In this document: positions 26,817 through 37,010 of the stretch, one piece after another
How the letters are laid out: each line of letters begins with the position of its first letter
Numbering within the stretch: the first letter of the stretch is position 1
Assembly (NCBI RefSeq): GCF_010820555.1
Contig: NZ_JAAIKD010000001.1
Span: 473,885 to 537,884 of the forward strand
Reading direction: 5' to 3'
Origin: Psychroflexus aurantiacus
Lineage (GTDB): Bacteria; Bacteroidota; Bacteroidia; Flavobacteriales; Flavobacteriaceae
DNA: 64,000 nucleotides
Position numbers and translations under genes: made by a program
The notes under the pieces: generated by a model
Databases searched by the model: none
What the model was told of the DNA's origin: nothing
The model's input: the letters and a program-made list of their open reading frames with translations, nothing else

Positions 26817-27300
26817 ACTCTTGCTTTTAGTTGGCTTTTGTATGGGTTTGGTAAGTTGCCAGGAAGATCTTGTATTTTCAGAATATAAAAGCTTTACCGG
26901 GGGCTGGCCGAAAACCGATACCCTGGTTTTTGACTTTGAGGCTCCCGACACCATTCGCCCTTATGATTTGTTTTTTGTAACACGGGTCAACCAAGATTAC
27001 GAATTCAATAATTTATACCTCATTGCTCATATTACTTTTCCCAACGGGAAACAGATTGGGGATACCCTGGAATATGAAATGGCTTATCCTGACGGAGAAC
27101 TGATGGGAACCGGTATGAGCAGCGTAAAAGAAAGTAAATTGTGGTACAAATCCAATGTGGTTTTCACTGAACAGGGAACCTATGATATAGCGGTGATACA
27201 GGCTATGCGAAAATTTGGAAAGATTGAAGCCTTGGACACCCTGAAAGGAATTATGGACTTTGGCATACATTTGGAGAAGGTAAAACAGGCTGAAAATTAA
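26803..27300 (+). CDS. gldH: Gliding motility lipoprotein GldH
   Basis: 165 residues from the ATG at 26803, which overlaps ricT by 14 bp; an earlier in-frame ATG lies deep in ricT and would remove the signal peptide. Lipobox cysteine C19 (GLVSC). The mature part has the GldH pattern (ADT-like TDTLVFDFEAPDTIRPYDLFF, NLYL, FPNGKQIGDTLEYEMA). Required for gliding and the type IX secretion system. The usual ricT-gldH-PBP order is conserved. Confidence 0.92.
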   Translation: MQTLKLLLLVGFCMGLVSCQEDLVFSEYKSFTGGWPKTDTLVFDFEAPDTIRPYDLFFVTRVNQDYEFNNLYLIAHITFPNGKQIGDTLEYEMAYPDGELMGTGMSSVKESKLWYKSNVVFTEQGTYDIAVIQAMRKFGKIEALDTLKGIMDFGIHLEKVKQAEN

Positions 27301-27317
27301 TGTGTTTTTAAAAAATT

Positions 27318-29642
27318 ATGAGTAAGACATCAACATCAGAAAAGAAAAAAGGATTTAAGAAATACATACTGGGCTTTTGGATTTTATTCTTTGCCGGAGT
27401 CCTCAGTGTTGTTTTTATTTTTCTTCTGGCTGGCTGGGGCGCTTTAGGACCCATGCCTACCTTTGAGGAACTGGAAAACCCGGAAACCAACCTGGCAACC
27501 GAAGTCATCTCTGTAGATGGCGAAACCCTTGGTAAATATTTTAAGGAAAACAGGACGCCCATCAATTTTGAAGATCTTCCCGATCACCTGGTCAATGCCC
27601 TTGTTGCCACAGAAGACGAACGGTTTTACAGCCATTCCGGTATAGATGCCCGAGGAACCTTAAGGGCAGCCATTTTTCTCGGAAAGAAGGGAGGCGCCAG
27701 TACAATCACCCAGCAGCTTTCAAAGCTTTTGTTTACAGATCCCAACAAAAGCGGAACCTTCAATAGAATTATTCAAAAAATAAAAGAGTGGGTCATCGCC
27801 GTGAGGCTGGAAGAGCAGTATGCCAAAAATGAGATTATTGCGATGTACCTCAACAAAATGGATTTTTTGTACAATGCCATCGGGATACGTTCTGCCTCGC
27901 GAATTTATTTCGGGAAGGAGCCTAAAGATCTGTCCATCGAAGAATCGGCAACTCTGGTGGCCATGTTGAAAAACCCTTCGCTTTACAACCCGGTTAAAGA
28001 ACAGTTTAAAGACAATTCCAAACAAAGGCGTAACCAGGTTTTTGTACAAATGGAAAAAAACGGGTTTATAACCACCCAGGTGAAGGACTCCTTACAGGAA
28101 TTGCCCCTGGTAACCAATTTCTCTCCTGAAGAACACGATGATGGTATTGCCACTTATTTCAGAGCTTACATTCAGGAGTTTATGAAGGACTGGATTAAAG
28201 ATAATCCAAAACCGGATGGAAGCTCTTACAGCATGTACAGAGACGGACTCAAAATTTACACCACGGTAGATTTCAAAATGCAAACCTATGCTGAAACGGC
28301 TGTAGAGAGACATCTCCAGAACCTTCAGAAAGAATTCAACCGTCAGAATGAGAATAACAGAACCTCCCCTTTTAGAGATATAGATGCTTCAGAGATTGAG
28401 AGCATCCTTCAAAGAGGAATGAAGAACTCTGATCGTTACAAGAGGATGAAGCAAAGAGGGATAGGTGAGGATTCCATCAGGGCAAGCTTCAACAGAAAGC
28501 GAGAAATGCGACTGTTTTCCTGGGAAGGACCCATAGATACCCTGATGACTCCACGGGATTCCATCAGGTATTACAAATCTTTCCTGAATACCGGAATGAT
28601 GTCCATGACCCCACAAACCGGTGAAATCAAAGCCTGGGTAGGCGGGGTGAATTTCAAATTTTTCAAATACGAACACGTCAAACAAGCCAAGCGACAGGTA
28701 GGGTCTACCTTTAAACCCTTTGTGTATGCCACGGCTATAGATCAGCTGCATTTGTCGCCTTGCTATGAACTTCCCAATACTCCTTATACTATTCCCAGAG
28801 GACGGCATGGTGTCACCGAAGACTGGACACCCGCCAACTCCGGGGACGATTATGGTGGAAATAAGACTTTAAAGCAGGCCCTTGCCGAATCCATCAATAC
28901 CATTACGGCCAGAGTTATTGACAAAACCGGACCGGAAAGTGTTATCGATTTGATTGATGAGTTAGGAATTGACACTTCCAGGATCGTACCTGTGGCTGCC
29001 ATAGCTTTGGGTACGCCAGATATAAGTGTGTATGAAATGGTCTCTGCCTATAGCACCTTTGCCAACAAAGGCGTGTATGTAAAGCCCTATGCCGTTCAGC
29101 GTATTGAAGATAAGAACGGAACCATTCTTTATCAGCATCAGCCGAAAAGCCGGGACGTGTTAAGCGCGGAATCTGCTTTTGTGACGATTAAGCTTTTGGA
29201 AGGGGTTACGCAGTTTGGTTCGGGCAGGCGTTTAAGAACCGATTCTGAATATGCGAAAAATACGGAAGCCTACAAGAGAGCCGTGACCGGTTATCCGTAT
29301 GCCTTCGACAATCCTATCGCCGGAAAAACAGGAACGACTCAAAACCAAAGTGATGGCTGGTTTATTGGTATGGTTCCCAATCTTGCTACGGGCGTCTGGG
29401 TAGGAGGTGAAGACAGAAGTGTACATTTTGAAACCATCGCTTACGGACAGGGCGCTACTTTAGCTTTACCGATCTGGGGGATGTATATGAAAGACGTTTA
29501 CGCCGATGAATCCCTGAATGTTTCCAAAGGTGAGTTTGAAGAGCCGGATAATCTCAGTATTCAGATAAACTGTGATGAATTTTCTGAAGATGACCTGGAA
29601 GAAACCGTAGAAAAACCAGAAGAATTTGAAATCGATTTTTAA
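27318..29642 (+). CDS. mrcA: Penicillin-binding protein 1A, bifunctional
   Basis: 774 residues. N-terminal cytoplasmic tail and one membrane helix (about 18-40), glycosyltransferase domain with the catalytic glutamate in TEDERFYSHSGID (about 98-110) and QQLSKLLF, then a transpeptidase domain with SxxK in GSTFKPF, SxN in ESINT and KTGTTQ near residue 680. It polymerises and cross-links peptidoglycan. It follows gldH by 17 bp; the stop overlaps the convergent queD gene by 4 bp. Confidence 0.94.
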   Translation: MSKTSTSEKKKGFKKYILGFWILFFAGVLSVVFIFLLAGWGALGPMPTFEELENPETNLATEVISVDGETLGKYFKENRTPINFEDLPDHLVNALVATEDERFYSHSGIDARGTLRAAIFLGKKGGASTITQQLSKLLFTDPNKSGTFNRIIQKIKEWVIAVRLEEQYAKNEIIAMYLNKMDFLYNAIGIRSASRIYFGKEPKDLSIEESATLVAMLKNPSLYNPVKEQFKDNSKQRRNQVFVQMEKNGFITTQVKDSLQELPLVTNFSPEEHDDGIATYFRAYIQEFMKDWIKDNPKPDGSSYSMYRDGLKIYTTVDFKMQTYAETAVERHLQNLQKEFNRQNENNRTSPFRDIDASEIESILQRGMKNSDRYKRMKQRGIGEDSIRASFNRKREMRLFSWEGPIDTLMTPRDSIRYYKSFLNTGMMSMTPQTGEIKAWVGGVNFKFFKYEHVKQAKRQVGSTFKPFVYATAIDQLHLSPCYELPNTPYTIPRGRHGVTEDWTPANSGDDYGGNKTLKQALAESINTITARVIDKTGPESVIDLIDELGIDTSRIVPVAAIALGTPDISVYEMVSAYSTFANKGVYVKPYAVQRIEDKNGTILYQHQPKSRDVLSAESAFVTIKLLEGVTQFGSGRRLRTDSEYAKNTEAYKRAVTGYPYAFDNPIAGKTGTTQNQSDGWFIGMVPNLATGVWVGGEDRSVHFETIAYGQGATLALPIWGMYMKDVYADESLNVSKGEFEEPDNLSIQINCDEFSEDDLEETVEKPEEFEIDF

Positions 29643-30091
29643 GCATTATCGCTTGCAAACCACTCGGCGAAAGCAGTGCCTGTTTCCCTGAGTTTAAGCG
29701 AATGAAGCTTGATATCTGCATTTAATTTACTGGAAATTCGACTGGCAAAATCGGCGATCATGTTTTCACTGGTTGGCTGATAGTCAACCAAAATCACATC
29801 ATGACCGGAAGATTTTAAATGCTCGGCAAGTTCGATGTGTGGAGTTTCCTTGTTCAGTAAGATGGCATGATCCATTCGATCCACAACTTCCGTTTTCACA
29901 ATTTTCTTTAAATCTCCAAAGTCGATGACCATGCCGCATTTTACGTTATTCCTGTCTGTAATAGGTTCACCTATCACGGTAACGTCGAGTTTATAACTAT
30001 GCCCATGTACATTTCTGCACTTCCCGTCATAGCCATAAAGCGCATGAGCCGTCTCAAAAGTAAATTGCTTGGTAATTCTGATTTTTGCCAT
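29639..30091 (-). CDS. queD: 6-carboxytetrahydropterin synthase
   Basis: 150 residues. The zinc ligands are H16, H29 and H31 (ETAHAL; NVHGHSY) and the catalytic cysteine is C25, as in QueD. It makes 6-carboxy-tetrahydropterin on the way to queuosine. The extra loop before the C-terminus (SSGHDVILVDYQPTSEN) fits QueD rather than eukaryotic PTPS. No other queuosine gene lies nearby. Confidence 0.92.
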   Translation of the reverse strand: MAKIRITKQFTFETAHALYGYDGKCRNVHGHSYKLDVTVIGEPITDRNNVKCGMVIDFGDLKKIVKTEVVDRMDHAILLNKETPHIELAEHLKSSGHDVILVDYQPTSENMIADFASRISSKLNADIKLHSLKLRETGTAFAEWFASDNA

Positions 30092-30242
30092 AAACTTAAA
30101 TGTTGGTGCAAAGATACTGGATTTTAAAAATTATCGGTGAGTCTGTGGATACACTTTTTATCGCCTTGGGTTTGCCGGAAGACAGCTTGGCAAGAGCGCT
30201 TTCTTAAAGGGCTCGACCTGACATATACAAATGTCCCCTCGA

Positions 30243-30284
30243 GCCTGCCTGACTTCGCAGAACGCAGGCAGGCGCAGTCGAGAG
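30243..30284. repeat. Dispersed palindromic repeat, copy 1
   Basis: Imperfect palindrome GCCTGCCTG...CAGGCAGGC in the 324 bp gap between queD and the oxygenase gene. The flank GCGCAGTCGAGA at 30272-30283 and an inverted match to 10899-10911 (at 30232-30244) recur after hom. Nothing else is seen in this gap except a promoter element. Confidence 0.6.
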
Positions 30285-30383
30285 GTCTGTGGATTCCAAA
30301 ACCAACAGAACCTCCATTTGAATTTCAAAACAACAACCTATACCGTCCCCTGAAAAATGATATCAGGTTAATCATTTATAGAT

Positions 30384-30391
30384 TAAATTTG
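30384..30391 (+). promoter_or_regulatory. -7 promoter element of the 2OG oxygenase gene
   Basis: TAAATTTG fits TAnnTTTG, 25 bp before the ATG at 30416. Confidence 0.5.
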
Positions 30392-30415
30392 TAAACTAAA
30401 CTTAAAGGTTTTTCA

Positions 30416-31057
30416 ATGCGTACAGAACTGCTTACCGATGCGCTCTCTTATGAAGAACATCCGCTTTACGAGCGTATCATTTCCGATATCCTGGATCAGG
30501 GCTATTCTATCTGTGATTCTTTTTTTGAAGAGCCTACGGTCAATTCGTTAAGGGAAGAAATCAAAACGCTTTACAGGCATAGTGAACTCAAGAAAGCGGG
30601 TATTGGCAATAAATTAAATGAGTCTGTAGAAAAAAGCATTCGTGGAGATTATATACAGTGGATCGATGAGCAGAAGGCAAATGCAGTAGAAAAAGGCTTT
30701 TTTGACAGAATAAATGCGTTCAAAAATTACCTTAACAAAACCTGTTTTATGGGACTTCTGCATCAGGAATTTCATTATGCCGTGTATCCCAAAGGAACTT
30801 TTTATAAAAAGCATATCGATACCTTTCAAAACGACGACAGGCGAAAACTTTCTCTGGTGTGTTACCTCAACGATGATTCCTGGAAAACCTCCAACGGTGG
30901 AGAATTGGTGCTGTATCCGGAAGGCCTGCCGGAAGTCGTCGTTCATCCTCTGCCCGGCAGGGTCGTCATTTTTGAAAGCCAGCGCCTGGAACACGAGGTC
31001 AAAGCAGTCATACAGGATAAACGCCTAAGCATTACCGGCTGGTTAAAAACCAGATAA
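30416..31057 (+). CDS. 2OG-Fe(II) oxygenase (prolyl 4-hydroxylase type)
   Basis: 213 residues. The iron facial triad H133-x-D135 (KKHIDTF) and H193 (LEHEV), and R203 for 2-oxoglutarate ten residues later, are all in place. This matches small bacterial P4H-like enzymes such as the ribosomal-protein or elongation-factor hydroxylases. The N-terminal 110 residues are mostly helical. It is expressed alone. Confidence 0.88.
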   Translation: MRTELLTDALSYEEHPLYERIISDILDQGYSICDSFFEEPTVNSLREEIKTLYRHSELKKAGIGNKLNESVEKSIRGDYIQWIDEQKANAVEKGFFDRINAFKNYLNKTCFMGLLHQEFHYAVYPKGTFYKKHIDTFQNDDRRKLSLVCYLNDDSWKTSNGGELVLYPEGLPEVVVHPLPGRVVIFESQRLEHEVKAVIQDKRLSITGWLKTR

Positions 31058-31108
31058 ACTGCAGGTTTTAATACCAAGCTTCCTCTTATCCCTCAGGAAC
31101 GCATTCTC

Positions 31109-32344
31109 CTAATAAAGTATACGTGCACTTATCGTGTGGTCTATCTTTTTAAGCTCTTTTAAGGTGTCCAGGGAGTCGTTTTTGGAAATGTCCAGCACCA
31201 CGTAGCCCACCTCAAAATTGGTGCTCAGATACTGTCCGAGAATGTTTACATTCAATTTAGAAATTTTCGAGTTGATCTCAGAAAGCACCCCAGACACATT
31301 TTTGTGGATATGCAAGATTCTGTGGGTATCCTCCATTTTAGGTAAGGATAATTCGGGTATAGAATGACTGCCAAGGCTGGCTCCGCTTTCGATATATTTG
31401 ATGAGTTTCCCGGACACATCCACCCCAATATTCCATTGGGCTTCTTCCGTAGAACCGCCAATATGAGGCGTTAAAATCACATTGGGCACGTTTTGCAGGG
31501 GCGAGGTGAATTTTTCTGCTTTGTTTTTAGGCTCCTCGGGGAAGACATCTAAAGCCGCACCGCCAATACGCTCTTCGTCCAAGGCCTTTTTTAAAGCCTG
31601 GATATCCACAACATCTCCCCGACTCATATTGATGAGCAGCTGTCCTTTTGTAAACCAGCTTAGCACCTCCGCGTTGAATAAGTTTTTTGTTTCCTGGGTT
31701 CCCGGCACATGCAGTGTGAGAATGTCGCTCTCTTCGATGAGGGTTTTAAGATCACCGACGGCTTCAGCATTGCCCAGGGGCAATTTATTTTCCACATCAT
31801 AGTAAGACACCTTCAGTCCTATGGATTCGGCAAGAATAGAAACCTGAGAACCTATGTGTCCGTAACCCACAACGCCCAGACGCTTTCCGCGGATTTCGTG
31901 AGCGTTTTCTGAGCTTTTATCCCATTCTCCGGCATGCGCGGCCTTATCTTTGTCCGGGATTCTTCTTATTAGCATAATCGCAGAAGCAATAACCAGTTCG
32001 GCTACCGAACGTGTATTGCTGAACGGCGCATTGAAGACGCAAACCCCCGCTTTATTGGCCGCCTCCAAATCGACCTGATTAGTACCGATACAGAAGCAGC
32101 CTACCGCCACCAGTTTTTTCGCTTTTTGAATCACCTCTTCCGTCAGTTGGGTTTTGGATCTCACCCCCAGGATTTTGGCATCTTTCAAAACTTCATCCAA
32201 CTCTTCCCCCGATAACGCGCCCGAATGCTGCTCAATTTGGGTGTAGCCCGCTTTTTTGAAAGACTCTACAGCCGATTGACTTATACTTTCCAAAAGAACA
32301 ACTTTCATTTTATGCTTTGGGAACGAGGTTTTGAGTGGTGACAT
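31109..32344 (-). CDS. serA: D-3-phosphoglycerate dehydrogenase, Escherichia coli type
   Basis: 411 residues, the size and pattern of the Escherichia coli SerA rather than of the long Bacillus type: VGCFCIGTNQVDLEAA, FNAPFSNTRSVAELV, Rossmann GYGHIGSQ, catalytic HIGGSTEEAQ with histidine, and a C-terminal ACT domain (about 340-411) ending ARILY. It makes 3-phosphohydroxypyruvate, and the ACT domain should bind serine for feedback. The downstream genes of serine synthesis are not nearby. An internal Met at residue 13 could also be the start. Confidence 0.93.
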   Translation of the reverse strand: MSPLKTSFPKHKMKVVLLESISQSAVESFKKAGYTQIEQHSGALSGEELDEVLKDAKILGVRSKTQLTEEVIQKAKKLVAVGCFCIGTNQVDLEAANKAGVCVFNAPFSNTRSVAELVIASAIMLIRRIPDKDKAAHAGEWDKSSENAHEIRGKRLGVVGYGHIGSQVSILAESIGLKVSYYDVENKLPLGNAEAVGDLKTLIEESDILTLHVPGTQETKNLFNAEVLSWFTKGQLLINMSRGDVVDIQALKKALDEERIGGAALDVFPEEPKNKAEKFTSPLQNVPNVILTPHIGGSTEEAQWNIGVDVSGKLIKYIESGASLGSHSIPELSLPKMEDTHRILHIHKNVSGVLSEINSKISKLNVNILGQYLSTNFEVGYVVLDISKNDSLDTLKELKKIDHTISARILY

Positions 32345-32519
32345 AGCAATACGGAGTTTAAAATTGGAAGCCTCTAAAGTAAAAAATTACGCGAAAGCAA
32401 TCCCATGTTGTTTTTATTTTTTTTCTTCTGACCCTTGCCCGTCCAAAATACGCAGGCGAGTTTAATCTTACTAGATTTGTGAGCGGATATCCATAACCTT
32501 GTTCTTCAAATTCATAGCG

Positions 32520-34298
32520 CTAGCTGAGTTCCATCTGCAACTGAATCAGTTTGGAATAAAGCCCGTTTTCCTGTTCCAGCAATTCGGCGTGGGTTCCTTT
32601 TTCCATAATTTCACCGTTTTCCAGGACCAGAATCTGGTCAGCGTTTTTGATAGTCGACAATCGGTGAGCAATCACAAACGACGTTCTGCCTTTCATCAGC
32701 TTGTCCAGAGCTTCCTGTACCAGTTGCTCCGATTCTGAATCCAGCGAACTCGTGGCTTCATCCAAAATCAAAATCACAGGATTTTTGAGCACGGCTCTGG
32801 CGATAGCGACCCGCTGTCGCTGACCTCCGGAAAGCTGGACGCCGCGTTCTCCAACTACCGTTTCGTACTGCTCCGGAAAAGACATGATAAAATCGTGGGA
32901 ATTGGCTTTTTTGGCGGCTTCCAGAATTTCCTCATGGGTGGCGTCTGGTTTTCCGTAAGCGATGTTCTCTTTTATCGTCCCTCCAAAAAGCAGGATATCC
33001 TGTGGAACTATAGCCATCTGGCTTCTTAAGTCATGCAGGGTAAACTCTGAAGCCGGTATATCGTCCAGCAGCATTTGACCGGACTGTGGCTCATAAAATC
33101 TTAAAATCAATGAGGCAATTGTCGATTTACCCGCACCGCTGGGTCCAACAATGGCGATGGTTTCTCCTTCTCTGGCCTCAAAACTGATGTTCTTCAAGAC
33201 GCTGAGTTCCGGGCGACTGGGATAGGCAAATTTTAAATTTTTAAAACTTAATTTTCCGTGAATAGGCTGCGGCGAAGACTCTTCTTCTATGATTTCAGGT
33301 TCTTCATCGATAAGGTCAAATACGCGTTCTGTGGCTCCAATGGCCTTTTGAATTTGCGCATATTGAATGGGTAAGCCACCGATGGAAGCCCCAACAAAAA
33401 TGGTATACAAGATAAAGGTAATCAAATCGGCCTGACTCAATTCTCCGGCATTTTGAAGTTTGACCGCATACCAGACCAAAAGCACGATAGCACCAAAAAT
33501 GCAAAAGATGATAAAGGAGGAGAAGGCGCCGCGGGCAAGACCTCCTCTGATCGCTATTTTTTTGATATCGGTAACCGCAAATTTATACCTCAGCATTTCA
33601 AAGGCTTCGTTGGTAAAGGCTTTTACATTGGCAATCCCCTGCAGACTTTCGCCGACAATGGTATTGGAATCGGCCACCTTATCCTGAGCCTCTTTGGATA
33701 ATTTCTTGATGAATTTTCCAAAAAATACAGCGACAATGGCAAAGATGGGAATGGTAGCCAGCATCAGCAAAGAGAGTTCGACCGATACTAAAAACAAGGC
33801 GGCAATCCCGCCGGTGACAATGATCATTTGTCTTAAAAACTCGGCAATACCCGTCGTGAAGGTGTCCTGAATCTGAGAAATATCTGCCGCCACCCGGCTG
33901 TTCAGTTCGCTCACGCGTCGTGAAGAGAAAAATTGCATGGGCATTTTAACCAGCGTATTGTAAGTGTCCTGCCTAATGGCAGAAAGCATGTTTTCGGTCA
34001 CATTCACAAATAAGACCACTCTGAAAAAGGAGAAAATCGCCTGGGCGGTAAACAAGCCCAGAAGAATAAGTCCCATTCGGTTGATATCTTCCGAAGTGAA
34101 ATCTGCAGTTTCTATAAGATCTCCCATCAATTTGGGAAATAAAAGCGCGGTGAGTCCGGTAAAGGCCAGAAACACCATCCCGACGATGAGTTTCCACTTA
34201 TGCGGACCGATGTAAGAAAAAAGGCGTAGGGATTTTTTGAGATTCTGTTTGTTGGGTTTTACTTTAGGAAGGTCCGATTCCTTTTTTCTTTTAGCCAT
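32520..34298 (-). CDS. ABC exporter, fused membrane and ATPase domains
   Basis: 592 residues: six membrane helices (about 35-320) followed by the nucleotide-binding domain with Walker A GPSGAGKST, the signature LSGGQRQRVAIARA, Walker B ILILDEATSSLD and the H-loop IAHRLST. Homodimeric MsbA/BmrA type, exporting lipids or drugs across the inner membrane; substrate not predictable. It stands alone; the 175 bp gap towards serA contains no gene. Confidence 0.92.
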   Translation of the reverse strand: MAKRKKESDLPKVKPNKQNLKKSLRLFSYIGPHKWKLIVGMVFLAFTGLTALLFPKLMGDLIETADFTSEDINRMGLILLGLFTAQAIFSFFRVVLFVNVTENMLSAIRQDTYNTLVKMPMQFFSSRRVSELNSRVAADISQIQDTFTTGIAEFLRQMIIVTGGIAALFLVSVELSLLMLATIPIFAIVAVFFGKFIKKLSKEAQDKVADSNTIVGESLQGIANVKAFTNEAFEMLRYKFAVTDIKKIAIRGGLARGAFSSFIIFCIFGAIVLLVWYAVKLQNAGELSQADLITFILYTIFVGASIGGLPIQYAQIQKAIGATERVFDLIDEEPEIIEEESSPQPIHGKLSFKNLKFAYPSRPELSVLKNISFEAREGETIAIVGPSGAGKSTIASLILRFYEPQSGQMLLDDIPASEFTLHDLRSQMAIVPQDILLFGGTIKENIAYGKPDATHEEILEAAKKANSHDFIMSFPEQYETVVGERGVQLSGGQRQRVAIARAVLKNPVILILDEATSSLDSESEQLVQEALDKLMKGRTSFVIAHRLSTIKNADQILVLENGEIMEKGTHAELLEQENGLYSKLIQLQMELS

Positions 34299-34430
34299 TC
34301 TTAAATTATCTTCTTGTCTTGGAGCGCAAAGTTAAGGTCATGCTTGACACAAAGCTATGAACTTAACTTAAAAGTCTAAAAAAATATACATAAAGTTAAT
34401 CTGGCGCTATCAAACCTGCTTCTCTGACCG

Positions 34431-34466
34431 CCTGCATGGCTTGGACGTGCAGGCAGGTTCAGAAAA
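34431..34466. repeat. Dispersed palindromic repeat, copy 2
   Basis: CCTGCATGG...GCAGGCAGGTTCAGAA, the same family as copies at 39.8 and 55.8 kb, between the exporter and the amidohydrolase gene. The gap has no gene otherwise. Confidence 0.65.
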
Positions 34467-34587
34467 ACAGATAAATCAAATTATATGCTCTTACTACCTG
34501 AAGCCTTTGCCGGGAATTCCACAAAGAGGAAGAGGCTAGGCCAGCGTCTAAACTTTAGTATCTTTAAGTTTTTAAACGAACTGTCTT

Positions 34588-36168
34588 ATGAGAAATCTAT
34601 TAGTCTTACTGCTTGTTGTATTCATTCAAATTCCGGCCTCGGCGCAAATCAAAAGCGCTCCCGAGAGGGCTGAAGGCGAAGGGCCATGGTCACAGCTGAT
34701 CATTCGCGGAGTCACCCTCATCAATGGAAATGGTGCTCCACCAACCGGACCTGTGGATATCGTTGTGGAGCAGAATAAAATTAAGGAAATCAAAACCGTC
34801 GGCTATCCTGGTGTGGAAATCGACGAAAGCAAAAGACCTCAGCTTAAATCCGGAGGTAAGGAACTGGATGCTAGCGGAATGTATCTGATGCCGGGTTTTG
34901 TAGATATGCACGGACACATTGGCGGAGAAGCTCAGGGCACTCCTGCAGAGTATGTCTTCAAACTGTGGATGGCCCACGGAATTACGACCATTCGAGACCC
35001 CTCTGCAGGAAATGGCCTGGACTGGGTGCTGGAACACAAGAAAAAATCTGCTAAAAACGAAATTACCGCTCCACGAATTTTGGCTTACACCGCCTTTGGA
35101 CAAGGGAGTGCCTCTGAGATAAGCTCTCCGGAAATGGCCAAAAAATGGGTGAGAGAAAACGCTGAAAAAGGGGCCGATGGCATTAAATTTTTCGGAGCCA
35201 GACCAGAAATCATGCAGGCCGCCCTGAAAGAAAATAAAAGCCTTGGACTGCGTTCTGCCATGCATCATGCTCAAATGGACGTCGCCAGATGGAATGTGCT
35301 GAATTCTGCCAGAGCGGGACTTACCAGCATGGAACACTGGTATGGACTTCCGGAAGCCTTATTTACAGACAGAACTGTTCAGCATTACAAACTGGATTAT
35401 AATTATAACAACGAGCAGGACAGATTTGCAGGAGCAGGGAAGCTGTGGGAACAGGCCGCGCCGCCCTATTCTGAAAAATGGAATGCCGTGATGAACGAGC
35501 TGCTGGAACTGGATTTTACCCTGGACCCCACCTTTAATATTTATGAGGCTAACCGCGATTTGATGAGAACCCGAAGAGCGGAATGGCATGAGGAGTATAC
35601 CCTGCCTTCCCTCTGGGAATTCTACCAGCCCAGTAAAATATCGCATGGTTCACACTGGCATTACTGGGGCACGGAAGAAGAAACCAACTGGAGGAAAAAT
35701 TACGAGCTGTGGATGACTTTCGTCAATGAATACAAAAACAGAGGAGGCAGAGTCACCACGGGATCCGATTCTGGTTTTATATTTCAACTTTACGGATTTG
35801 CTTATGTCCGGGAACTGGAATTACTGAGAGAAGCCGGATTCCATCCGCTGGAGATTATGATGTCTGCAACCCTCAATGGCGCCGAAGCTTTGGGAATGGA
35901 AGATAAAATAGGATCGGTTGAAGTTGGAAAACTGGCCGATTTTGTCATCGTTGAAGAAAATCCCCTGGAAAATTTGAAGGTGCTGTACGGAACAGGCGCT
36001 ATAAAACTGACCGATGAGAACGAGGTGAGGCGAGTAGGCGGCGTAAAATACACCATAAAAGATGGTATTATCTACAATGCTCAGGAACTTCTGGAAGATG
36101 TAAAGCAAATGGTTAAGGAAGAAAAAATGAAATCTGGTTATGAAATCAGGCAGCCCGGAGAGCAGTAA
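34588..36168 (+). CDS. Secreted amidohydrolase family enzyme
   Basis: 526 residues with a signal peptide (cleavage likely after PASA at about 20). The amidohydrolase fold is shown by the first metal motif DMHGHIGG, later HH in MHHAQMD and GSDSGF near the C-terminal end of the barrel. Such periplasmic or outer-membrane enzymes hydrolyse amides, dipeptides or imides; substrate unknown. A near-consensus -7 element TATCTTTA lies 21 bp upstream. Monocistronic. Confidence 0.82.
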   Translation: MRNLLVLLLVVFIQIPASAQIKSAPERAEGEGPWSQLIIRGVTLINGNGAPPTGPVDIVVEQNKIKEIKTVGYPGVEIDESKRPQLKSGGKELDASGMYLMPGFVDMHGHIGGEAQGTPAEYVFKLWMAHGITTIRDPSAGNGLDWVLEHKKKSAKNEITAPRILAYTAFGQGSASEISSPEMAKKWVRENAEKGADGIKFFGARPEIMQAALKENKSLGLRSAMHHAQMDVARWNVLNSARAGLTSMEHWYGLPEALFTDRTVQHYKLDYNYNNEQDRFAGAGKLWEQAAPPYSEKWNAVMNELLELDFTLDPTFNIYEANRDLMRTRRAEWHEEYTLPSLWEFYQPSKISHGSHWHYWGTEEETNWRKNYELWMTFVNEYKNRGGRVTTGSDSGFIFQLYGFAYVRELELLREAGFHPLEIMMSATLNGAEALGMEDKIGSVEVGKLADFVIVEENPLENLKVLYGTGAIKLTDENEVRRVGGVKYTIKDGIIYNAQELLEDVKQMVKEEKMKSGYEIRQPGEQ

Positions 36169-36265
36169 CAAGATTCAACTTGTTTAAATACAAATAATTT
36201 ATATTTAACGTATAATATTATCATATTCCCATTTTTATAATTAAATTAATGCCAAATTAATAAGT

Positions 36266-36736
36266 ATGGGTATTAAAAATTTTCAAGGGAAGCAGGTTGG
36301 TGACGTCAATTTAAAAGCTGAAAAAATTACGGTGAGGGACTGTATGTCCAAGAGTATGGTTTTGTTTAAAAAAGAGCAGAGCATCATAGAAGTGGTAGAA
36401 ACACTCATAAAATTCAGGGTTTCCGGAGGTCCGGTCATCGACGATCAAAAGTGTGTGATCGGTGTTATTTCTGAAGGAGATTGTGTGAAACAAATTTCTG
36501 AAAGCCGATACTATAACCTGCCGATGGAAGATACCTGTGTTGAAAAATACATGTCCAAAGATGTGGAGACGATTTCTCCCGAGGTCAATCTTTTCGATGC
36601 TGCCAATTTGTTTTTATCCTCCAAAAGACGGCGTTTTCCCGTGGTCGAAGATGGAAAAATTATAGGAATCGTAAGTCAAAAAGACATTTTAAGAACGGCC
36701 CTGATGCTGAAAGGCTTTAGCTGGAAACATAAGTAA
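36266..36736 (+). CDS. CBS domain pair protein
   Basis: 156 residues consisting of two CBS domains (about 23-80 and 90-148; MSKDVETISPEVNLFDAANLFL, GIVSQKDILRTAL). Such stand-alone pairs bind adenine nucleotides and sense energy state, often regulating a partner. No partner is adjacent. The short N-terminal tail is basic. The 274 bp downstream gap shows no gene. Confidence 0.85.
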   Translation: MGIKNFQGKQVGDVNLKAEKITVRDCMSKSMVLFKKEQSIIEVVETLIKFRVSGGPVIDDQKCVIGVISEGDCVKQISESRYYNLPMEDTCVEKYMSKDVETISPEVNLFDAANLFLSSKRRRFPVVEDGKIIGIVSQKDILRTALMLKGFSWKHK

Positions 36737-37010
36737 ATTCCTCCCCCAGCCCCCTCGCTTAAAAGACAACCCGCCACCTCAGGTACTCATCAATTTTCAA
36801 AGATTGGTTTTCACTTGCCTTTTTGATGTTTCGAAATCCAAAACCCATTAGGCTTCAAGGGATTTATTTCAAATCTGATATTTCAAATTTGGTATTTATA
36901 ATTTGTTACTTGCAACTGACTACTTGCTACCCAATACTAAAAAAACGAATTTTCTATTTACCTAAACCCTACTACCTACCACCTAAGTTATGTCTTGGGT
37001 CTTGAATCTA

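Noticed and set aside
30137-30394. 85-codon frame between queD and the oxygenase gene
   Set aside because: It lies across a dispersed repeat and its residues show no domain pattern.
36823-37005. 60-codon frame after the CBS gene
   Set aside because: Low-complexity AT-rich translation without a supporting motif.
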